A stretch of DNA of 64,000 nucleotides from Halorussus halobius (lineage in GTDB: Archaea; Halobacteriota; Halobacteria; Halobacteriales; Haladaptataceae): positions 434,001-498,000 of the forward strand of contig NZ_SBIU01000003.1 in NCBI RefSeq assembly GCF_004765805.1, read 5' to 3'. The translations under genes and the position numbers were made by a program. This document shows positions 58,823 through 64,000 of the stretch, in pieces. The first letter of the stretch is position 1. Every line of letters starts with the position of its first letter. A model generated the notes under the pieces. It saw nothing but the letters and a program-made list of their open reading frames with translations. It made no database searches and was not told where the DNA came from.

Positions 58823-58894
58823 GGGCTCGTAGATCAGCGGTAGATCATCCCCCTGGCACGGGGAAGGCCTCGGGTTCAAATCCCGACGAGTCCA
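58823..58894 (+). tRNA. tRNA-Ala (anticodon GGC)
   Basis: 72 nt forming a complete cloverleaf: acceptor GGGCTCG/CGAGTCC, D-arm GATC-AGCGGTA-GATC, anticodon arm TCCCC-CTGGCAC-GGGGA, variable AGGCC, T-arm TCGGG-TTCAAAT-CCCGA and discriminator A. The anticodon is GGC. The third acceptor pair is G-T, the G3:U70 identity pair of alanine tRNA. No CCA is encoded and no intron is present. The 3' end is repeated 87 bp downstream. Confidence 0.95.
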
Positions 58895-58967
58895 CTTCCT
58901 CTCGCTCACTTCGTTCGCTCCGGTCAGCGGACTCGTCGACCCTCGCAATCGAACCGCAATTGCTCGG

Positions 58968-58983
58968 TCCCGACGAGTCCACT
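58968..58983 (+). repeat. Direct repeat of the tRNA-Ala 3' end
   Basis: TCCCGACGAGTCCACT repeats bases 58881-58896, the T-arm 3' strand and acceptor end of the tRNA plus two flanking bases. An inverted copy of its core lies between them (58929-58938). Such duplications mark integration sites of mobile elements, but no integrase gene is visible here. Confidence 0.5.
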
Positions 58984-59179
58984 CTTTCCGCCCTCGCTTC
59001 GCTCGGTCGACCAGTGGTGAGTTCGTCGATTCGTGCGAACGAGAGGCGTCGTCTACGCACGGAGAGTGTGCCTCGATTACAAAACGGAGGCTCTGTGAAA
59101 CACTATTCTTCATATATATTTTTGTCTGAAACAGCCGGTCGGCGAGAACCGCGAATCGGCCGACAGAACACGTCTACAG

Positions 59180-59587
59180 TCAACACTCGATGTCCGCAGC
59201 CTGTGCCAACTGCGGGCGCTCGTCGGCGGGATGTGCATACCAGAAGTGGAACCGAAGGCAGTAGTCCTCGTCGAGTTCGCCAACGCCCAGAATATTGACA
59301 CTCCCCGCGAAATCCCCGACAGCCCCGTGTAACGCGACTGGAGATACGTCTTCGTCCGGGGTTATCGTCACCTGCTCGTTGACGCTTGCGTCGGTGTGGT
59401 GTGATTTCCAGTCTAGCATCCCGGATTCGGTTTCGAGCGCGAGGTGGAACGTCCGTGCTTGTTCGTCTGTATTTCGGAGTTCGACGTTCACTTCTCCGAG
59501 TGAGCCGTCAGACCTGAACGGACTCATACAGCCGGCGAGGCCAGACAGCACAGCGGTCGTGCCGAGGAGGGCTTGGCGGCGTCGCAC
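59180..59587 (-). CDS. Small exported lipoprotein
   Basis: A 135-residue protein with RRRQALLGTTAVLSGLAGC: a twin-arginine signal with a lipobox, so it is exported and lipid-anchored. The mature part (EVNVELRNTDEQARTFHLALETE, VTITPDEDVSPVALHGAVGDFAG) is beta-rich, like many haloarchaeal small lipoproteins with an immunoglobulin-like fold. No family is recognised. Codon use is less GC-biased than in neighbouring genes, which together with the tRNA-end duplication suggests a laterally acquired segment. Confidence 0.75.
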   Translation of the reverse strand: MRRRQALLGTTAVLSGLAGCMSPFRSDGSLGEVNVELRNTDEQARTFHLALETESGMLDWKSHHTDASVNEQVTITPDEDVSPVALHGAVGDFAGSVNILGVGELDEDYCLRFHFWYAHPADERPQLAQAADIEC

Positions 59588-59673
59588 AACTCATGCGATG
59601 CTCAGTACCCGTAAGTAAGTTACCTGTATAGACCGCTCAGAGTGACCGGTCGAGATCATGCACGAGACAGGCG

Positions 59674-60063
59674 ATGGTGAGTTCACGGAACTGCTTCCAC
59701 CAGCGTCGTGACTATCTCGATGGCGACGACGACGCGGAGGCCTTCCTCGACGCACACGCCGACAGACCCTTCTTCGCACCGACGCTGGCGCTGTTCGAGG
59801 TCTATCGCGGTGCAGCACGCACCGGCGGCCGCGAACAGGTCGAGCGCGTCGCCGACGGCCTCGACTGGCTCGAACCGCTCCCGCTGACGGACGCGACCGT
59901 CCGCGAAGCGGCACTCGTCGAGGCCGAACTCCTCGACGCGGGAGACCGCATCAATCTCGGTGACGTGCTCGTCGCCGGAATCTGTCGCCACGACGGCGCG
60001 AACGTCGTCACTCGGGACCACCACTTCGACCGAGTCGAGAATCTCGACGCGCTCGCTTACTGA
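59674..60063 (+). CDS. PIN-domain protein (VapC-like), probably degenerate
   Basis: A 129-residue PIN-like protein. From DYLDGDDDAEAFLDAHADRPFFAPTLALFEVYRG onward it follows the VapC pattern, with the conserved Glu in FEVYRG and Asp in INLGDVLVAG and TRDHHFD. The N-terminus is MVSSRNCFHQRRDYLDG, where a working PIN domain would have an Asp-Thr/Ser-Asn motif a few residues after the start; that first catalytic Asp is missing and about four residues seem inserted. No antitoxin gene lies immediately upstream. It may be an inactive toxin remnant. Confidence 0.6.
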   Translation: MVSSRNCFHQRRDYLDGDDDAEAFLDAHADRPFFAPTLALFEVYRGAARTGGREQVERVADGLDWLEPLPLTDATVREAALVEAELLDAGDRINLGDVLVAGICRHDGANVVTRDHHFDRVENLDALAY

Positions 60064-60085
60064 GCGGACGCCGAATCGAAAAGTA

Positions 60086-60373
60086 TCAGACGTTGATGTG
60101 ACCTTCGCGCCGGAGCTGGTCCTGCGCGGAGCCGTCGTAGCGCCACTCGATGTCGGCCTTCTCGTCCTGCCAGTCCCAGGGCTCGCAGAGCACGATGTCG
60201 TCCTTCCGAATCCAGATGCGCTTGCGCATCCGGCCCGGAATCCGGCCCATGCGCTCGACGCCGTCGTTACAGCGCAGCCGGACCCGGTTCTTGCCGAGCA
60301 TCTCGGTCACGATGGCAAACTGCTCGTCGTCGTTGGGCATGCGGAGGTTCCGTCGCCCCGATTCTTCACTCAC
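60086..60373 (-). CDS. eif1A: Translation initiation factor eIF-1A
   Basis: A 95-residue OB-fold protein. [60 protein letters not shown] is the standard archaeal aIF1A sequence. It promotes binding of initiator tRNA and dissociation of ribosomal subunits. The GTG start at 60373 has TTAAATA (60395-60401 on the minus strand) 22-28 nt upstream, which fits a leaderless mRNA. A core gene right after the tRNA-linked segment shows where normal chromosome resumes. Confidence 0.95.
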   Translation of the reverse strand: MSEESGRRNLRMPNDDEQFAIVTEMLGKNRVRLRCNDGVERMGRIPGRMRKRIWIRKDDIVLCEPWDWQDEKADIEWRYDGSAQDQLRREGHINV

Positions 60374-60498
60374 ACCCTAACGACGGGCCGGACGTATTTA
60401 AGTTATGGCATCGCGTGTGCGAAAAAGTATCACGGCGCGACGGCCGCGACGAAGGTCCTACGTCGCTGTGTGCGGTTCGGGACGTCCCCGGCGGCCCG

Positions 60499-60828
60499 CT
60501 ACGTCCGGACGACGACGCGACCGCTGGAGTGGACCGTGACCTCGTAGACGTCGTAGGGGAACGACACCGACACGTCGTCGCGCAGGTCGCCGTACCGTCG
60601 CGTCTGGAAGAGCAGTTCGAGGGCGTCGCAGTCCACGACCGAACTCAGCGGCGTCATCTCCGAGGGGCCCGACTCGACGAGTTCCGCGAGCGCGAGCGCG
60701 ACCCCCGTCGAGACCTCTCCCCCGAGCATGAAATCGCTGACGTCGAAGACGTAGGTCGCCAGCGTGGCGCTCCCGGTGGACTCGTCCCGTATCTCGACGG
60801 GTTCGACGTTCGGTCTCGACGTGGGCAT
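60499..60828 (-). CDS. HalOD1 output-domain protein
   Basis: A 109-residue protein of the HalOD1 type. ATYVFDVSDFMLGGEVSTGVALALAELVESGPSEMTPLSSVVDCDALELLF and the final FPYDVYEVTVHSSGRVVVRT show the family's helix-strand layout. HalOD1 proteins are haloarchaeal, often linked to signal transduction, but have no known activity. ATG 60828 (MPTSRPN) was chosen; the longer in-frame ORF adds low-complexity sequence. No operon partner is visible. Confidence 0.7.
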   Translation of the reverse strand: MPTSRPNVEPVEIRDESTGSATLATYVFDVSDFMLGGEVSTGVALALAELVESGPSEMTPLSSVVDCDALELLFQTRRYGDLRDDVSVSFPYDVYEVTVHSSGRVVVRT

Positions 60829-60942
60829 CTGATTGCTGTGTTTCTGGGGACGGGCAGTCAAAGGTGTTCCGGTGGTCGAATCGACGGACGCGAGCGGCGA
60901 CCTCGTCGGCCGATGACGGGGTTCGCGCCGCGGTCGACCGCC

Positions 60943-61137
60943 CGACGCCGCCGAAAGGAGTTCACCGTCGACGTGCCCGGCTTCGAGACCGACGAGGCCG
61001 GGGTCTCGTGACACGAGGGCATCCCGAACGTGACGGCCGGGGGGAGATAACGGCCACCTATCACAACGGCGTCCTCGAAGTCGAACTCCCATCCTCGGGA
61101 GTACGACCCGGGCGGGACCATCCCGGTCGAGAGTTGA
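60943..61137 (+). pseudogene. Remnant of an Hsp20-family small heat-shock protein
   Basis: Pieces of an Hsp20 domain occur in three frames: EFTVDVPGFETDEAG (60958 onward, frame 1), ITATYHNGVLEVELP (61047-61091, frame 3) and GGTIPVES followed by TGA (61111-61137, frame 1). These correspond in order to the start, the conserved Gly-Val-Leu core and the usual end of a small heat-shock protein. The frame changes and missing middle show decay. No intact ORF covers the segment. Confidence 0.65.
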
Positions 61138-61293
61138 CCTCGCGGTTCGCGCCGGTTCCCAGGTTTCGCCGCGTCGGACGCCGCGCGAGCGATAGCGCCC
61201 GAATCCCCGCGCGAAAGGGCCCGAACGTCCACGCGACGGGGCCGGGACTGCGAAGCCGGAACTGGTAAGATAGTACACAGTTGGCAAGACTAT

Positions 61294-61298
61294 TTATG
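61294..61298 (+). promoter_or_regulatory. TATA box of the DUF7289-like gene
   Basis: TTTAT within CTATTTATG, 25-29 nt before the ATG at 61323; standard position for leaderless transcription. Confidence 0.5.
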
Positions 61299-61322
61299 CT
61301 ACTGTAGTTCATCGCCCGGGAC

Positions 61323-62888
61323 ATGCCGGGGTTTCGCGCGGACGCGGCGAGCGGTCGGCGGGGTCAGTCCGAAGTCGTCGGCCTCGGGCTGCTGTTCGGG
61401 TTCACGCTGTTCGCGGCGGTCGGCGTCCTCTTCGTCGGCGGGACCGCCATGGACGCCCTGGAGGGGTCGGCGAACGTCCAGAACGCCGAGAACAGCATGC
61501 GCGAGGCCGACGCCCGCCTGAGTCAGGTCGCGTTCAGTTCGAACGACGCCCACACGCTCGATTTCAGCGGGCAGGACGGCGACGTCCGCGTGACCGACGA
61601 CGGGACCGCGACGATCACCACTGTCGGCAACGACTCGGCGACCTGCAGCGCCGACATCGAGTTCGGTTCCATCACCTACGAGGCCGACGACGGCGGCGAG
61701 GTGACTTATCAGGCCGGCGGCGTCTGGAAGCGGACCGAGGCCGGGAGCGTGATGCTCTCGCCGCCCGACCTCCAGTACCGCAACGGGAGCTTCAGCTTCC
61801 GGATGGTCGACGTCAGCGGCGGCGTGAACGGGTCGGTCGAGAGCCTGCGGGCGACCAAGGACGCCGCGGCGTCGAGAGAGCGCAGCGAGCAACTCAGGGA
61901 GGCGTTCGCCGCCGACCGCTGCACCCCGCCGAAGAAAATCGTGGTCTCGGTCGACAGCGAGTACTACCGGGCGTGGGGCGAGTACTTCCGGAGCCACTTC
62001 GACACCGGGACGACGGCGGTGTACGACGCCAACCGGACCGCGTCGATGACGGTGACGCTGGCCGGGACCGGGACGGAGAACCGCAACCGGAGTCTGGCGG
62101 TCCAGCGCAACGCGACCGCGTCGGTCGAGTTGCTCAGCACGGAGATTTCGGGCACCCAGACGCGACGGGTCGGGTGCGACGAGTGGGCGTTCGGCTTCTG
62201 CGTCGAGCCGGTCTACGCCGACTACAAGTACAACGCGCCGGTCACGATGCGGGTCAACGTCGGCGACCGGACGTACGAGCCGTGGACCGACGTGGCGAAT
62301 CCGGCGTCGGTCGCGGAGAAGGACGTGAACGACCCGACCGACGGGCCCGAGAGCCGGTCGTTCACCACCAACGTCTCCGCGGGCGACAACGTCAGCGTCG
62401 AGGCGACGGGCTACGGGGCCGACAGCTACGACTGGAACGACTACGAGGAGGTCTCGCTGAACGGCGAGATGTGGCGCTCGGTCGGGGCCGAGGCGGCCGG
62501 CGACGAGACGGTGAACATCACGGTCGACGCCGACGACGGGGGCGACAACGAGGGCAACGTCGTCCTGCTCGCCGACGGGATGGCGGTCCCCAGCTACGGG
62601 TCGGCCAGCGACGAGCAGCGCAACATGTCCCAGGTGCTGGGCGGTCGGATGAACGAGACCGGCCACCTCGACCTCGCGCCGAACGCGTTCGTCCTCGTCT
62701 ACGAACTCTCCTGCGCGGACGCGACGACCGACGACGTCGGCGACTCCGACAAGTGCGGGTCGGGCGACCCCGATTACAACGACGCGGTCGCGCTCGTCAC
62801 CGTCGAGGAGCGGGGCAGCGTCGACGACCCCGAGAACCTCGCGGTCCACATCTCGATGAATCAGGTCGCCATCGAGGAGGGCTCCTGA
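61323..62888 (+). CDS. Pilin-like surface protein, DUF7289-like
   Basis: A 521-residue protein. RRGQSEVVGLGLLFGFTLFAAVGVLFVGGTAMDALEG is a type IV pilin-like N-terminus (Gly-Gln followed by a long hydrophobic helix) seen in DUF7289 and related haloarchaeal pilin-like proteins. The rest is a beta-rich extracytoplasmic region with a central stretch of cysteines (CDEWAFGFC, SCADA, KCGSG) and many N-glycosylation sequons. A near-complete von Willebrand-like segment may be present but is not certain. It is divergent in orientation from the two genes that follow. Cell-surface or pilus-associated; function unknown. Confidence 0.75.
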   Translation: MPGFRADAASGRRGQSEVVGLGLLFGFTLFAAVGVLFVGGTAMDALEGSANVQNAENSMREADARLSQVAFSSNDAHTLDFSGQDGDVRVTDDGTATITTVGNDSATCSADIEFGSITYEADDGGEVTYQAGGVWKRTEAGSVMLSPPDLQYRNGSFSFRMVDVSGGVNGSVESLRATKDAAASRERSEQLREAFAADRCTPPKKIVVSVDSEYYRAWGEYFRSHFDTGTTAVYDANRTASMTVTLAGTGTENRNRSLAVQRNATASVELLSTEISGTQTRRVGCDEWAFGFCVEPVYADYKYNAPVTMRVNVGDRTYEPWTDVANPASVAEKDVNDPTDGPESRSFTTNVSAGDNVSVEATGYGADSYDWNDYEEVSLNGEMWRSVGAEAAGDETVNITVDADDGGDNEGNVVLLADGMAVPSYGSASDEQRNMSQVLGGRMNETGHLDLAPNAFVLVYELSCADATTDDVGDSDKCGSGDPDYNDAVALVTVEERGSVDDPENLAVHISMNQVAIEEGS

Positions 62889-62923
62889 CGCCCGGTCGCC
62901 CGCCCGAGACGGCGACGTGGGTG

Positions 62924-63655
62924 TCAGGTCCGGATGGCGACGTCGAGTATCGTCCGCCGGACGAACGCCCGGTCGGTCGAACACTCGTAGACGTCGCCGG
63001 ACCGGCTCCATCCGCTGTCGGTGAGGTAGCGCCCCCACGCGTCCGCGCTGGGCGAGGAGACGACCTCGAACCGGACGGTCGCGTCCTCGTCGCCCTGAGG
63101 CGTCGCGGACCGGGGGAACACCGTCGAGGCCTCGGCCCGGCGACCGACCACGACCACCGTGCCGTCCTCGGCGACCGCGCCGGTGTCGCCGGCCCGCCGC
63201 AGCGACACGGTCGAGACCAGCGCGCGGTCGGGGGCGCAGTCGAACGCGGGCCGGCGGGCCAGCACGCTCCCGCCGTCCTCGGTTCGGAACACGCCGCCGG
63301 CCTCGTAGCGAATCTCGGTGTCGTCGTACTCGTAGACCAGCGCGCCGACGCCCACGCGCTGTTGCACCACGTCGCCGCCCCGCTCGACCGTGACCCGGAA
63401 CTCGGTCGCCTCCTCGACCGCGAGCCGGCCGCCGCCCAGTCGGACCTCGCCCGCTCGCCCGGGCGCTCGCCCCCGGTCGACCGCCGCGAAGTTCTGGGCG
63501 AGCGCCACGACCGCTCGCTCGGCGTTGTCGACCTGCTCGGCGTCCCGGACCCCCTCGAGCGAGCCGACGCCCGAGCCGTAGAGGACCCCGACCGACGCCA
63601 TCACGACCGCGAACACCAGGACGTACCCGACGACGTGGCTGACCCCGCGGCTCAC
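62924..63655 (-). CDS. Pilin-like protein, DUF7289-like
   Basis: A 243-residue protein. SRGVSHVVGYVLVFAVVMASVGVLYGSGVGSLEGVRDAEQVDNAERAVVALAQNFAAVDRGRAPGR is a pilin-like N-terminal helix followed by the conserved Asn-Ala-Glu-Arg-Ala segment of the DUF7289 group. The C-terminal part is beta-rich, ending DRAFVRRTILDVAIRT. The GTG start at 63655 overlaps the stop of the next upstream gene (GTGA), so both belong to one operon that continues beyond the window. Probably a minor pilin-like component; convergent with the gene at 61323. Confidence 0.75.
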   Translation of the reverse strand: MSRGVSHVVGYVLVFAVVMASVGVLYGSGVGSLEGVRDAEQVDNAERAVVALAQNFAAVDRGRAPGRAGEVRLGGGRLAVEEATEFRVTVERGGDVVQQRVGVGALVYEYDDTEIRYEAGGVFRTEDGGSVLARRPAFDCAPDRALVSTVSLRRAGDTGAVAEDGTVVVVGRRAEASTVFPRSATPQGDEDATVRFEVVSSPSADAWGRYLTDSGWSRSGDVYECSTDRAFVRRTILDVAIRT

Positions 63656-64000
63656 GCCGCTCCCTCCAGCGCCAGCGTCCCGTTGTCGGGCTCGTAGACC
63701 ACGACCACGTCGCCGCCGGCCACCCGGGTCGACCGGACGGCGGTCTCGGTGGCGAGCGCGACGGTCACGCTCGCGGCCGGGTCCGACGCGTTCAGCGCGA
63801 GACACGGATACCGGTCGCACGGCCCCGGCGCGCTCGCCACCAGCGCCACCGAGTACCTCGTGCCGGCGAGCGCGTCGGGGTGGGTCGTGCGGAGTCGGAG
63901 GTCGGCGTTCCCGTCGGCGACCAGCCCGTCGGCCCCTTCGAGTTCCGCCGCGAGCCGCTCGCCAACCACGCCGAGTTCCTGTCGGACCGCCCGCTCGCGC
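63652..64000 (-). CDS. Pilin-like protein, C-terminal part (runs off the window)
   Basis: The last 116 codons or so of a gene whose start lies beyond base 64000; the reading frame is open through the window edge (ERAVRQELGVVGERLAAELEGAD). The visible part is beta-rich with one Cys pair (CDRYPC) and a C-terminal DVVVVYEPDNGTLALEGAA. The family cannot be fixed, but it overlaps the DUF7289-like gene downstream and probably encodes another small pilin-like surface protein (DUF7266-like). Confidence 0.6.
   Translation of the reverse strand, partial: RERAVRQELGVVGERLAAELEGADGLVADGNADLRLRTTHPDALAGTRYSVALVASAPGPCDRYPCLALNASDPAASVTVALATETAVRSTRVAGGDVVVVYEPDNGTLALEGAA

Noticed and set aside
49086..58930. 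More copies of the motility palindrome within coding sequence (e.g. GCTGATTATC near 48892)
   Set aside because: Half-sites only, inside genes, without the TATA spacing seen at the three promoters.
60785..60795. Inverted match to the tRNA-Ala end (GGACTCGTCC) in the HalOD1 gene as a second attachment site
   Set aside because: Only about 11 matching bases in a conserved-looking coding region; chance is likely.

Overview
This window is haloarchaeal (class Halobacteria) chromosome. It is GC-rich, its proteins are very acidic, many genes start leaderless about 26-32 nt after an AT-rich box, and it carries archaellum and archaeal chemotaxis genes, Tat and PGF-CTERM secretion signals, HalOD1 and DUF7344 proteins, eIF-1A and a tRNA-Ala without encoded CCA. 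The genus cannot be told from the sequence alone.

Region 1 (about 0-27 kb, resuming at 35.5-40 kb) is a cell-surface polysaccharide and sugar-nucleotide locus. It encodes a PGF-CTERM/PKD surface protein, a DUF1616 membrane protein, a YdjM-like membrane hydrolase, a Tat lipoprotein with a beta-helix fold, two FemAB/GNAT-type transferases, two phosphodiesterase-type (alkaline phosphatase superfamily) proteins, two polysaccharide deacetylases, a large polytopic membrane protein, a Wzx-type flippase and an NAD-dependent epimerase. It also encodes GlmS, GlmM and a GlmU-like enzyme, and a complete WbpA/B/E/D-type route from UDP-GlcNAc to UDP-2,3-diacetamido-2,3-dideoxyglucuronate. Together these could take fructose-6-P to an unusual acidic amino sugar and export a glycan containing it. 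No classical GT2 or GT4 glycosyltransferase is present.

The most striking signal is a bipartite element, CAG-N7-RTAACAAAG. It occurs 11 times, always with exactly seven bases between the parts (ten CAG, one CAA), once before each of 11 transcription units of this locus. I saw none in the motility half. In four cases it ends 25-26 nt before a start codon, the position of a core promoter element for leaderless mRNA. It looks like an undescribed regulon-wide promoter or operator. Several of these units also carry a 16-19 codon mini-ORF whose stop overlaps the start of the first large gene.

Region 2 (28.9-35.5 kb and 43.2-58.6 kb) is motility: CheF1, a soluble transducer, a HEAT-repeat Che accessory protein, archaellin ArlA, a small regulator pair and CheW1; then CheF2, ArlJ-I-H-G-F, a single ArlC/D/E-type protein, CheR, CheD, two CheC proteins, CheA, CheB, CheY and CheW2. 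The arlA, arlCDE and cheY promoters share a palindrome (TTATCAG-NN-CTGATA type) placed 11-13 bp upstream of the TATA element, a candidate operator for a motility regulator. The two motility blocks are separated by glmU-like, glmS, a deacetylase, a repeat-rich spacer and a hybrid histidine kinase.

Region 3 (58.8-64 kb) begins with tRNA-Ala(GGC), whose 3' end is duplicated just downstream. It then holds a lipoprotein, a degenerate PIN gene, eIF-1A, a HalOD1 protein, an Hsp20 remnant and pilin-like DUF7289-family proteins; the last gene runs off the end. Other oddities are a subtilase whose start codon and twin-arginine signal are out of frame by one base, two truncated Tat-leader ORFs in duplicated DNA, and related repeat-rich spacers at 6.8-7.3 kb and 40.0-40.5 kb.
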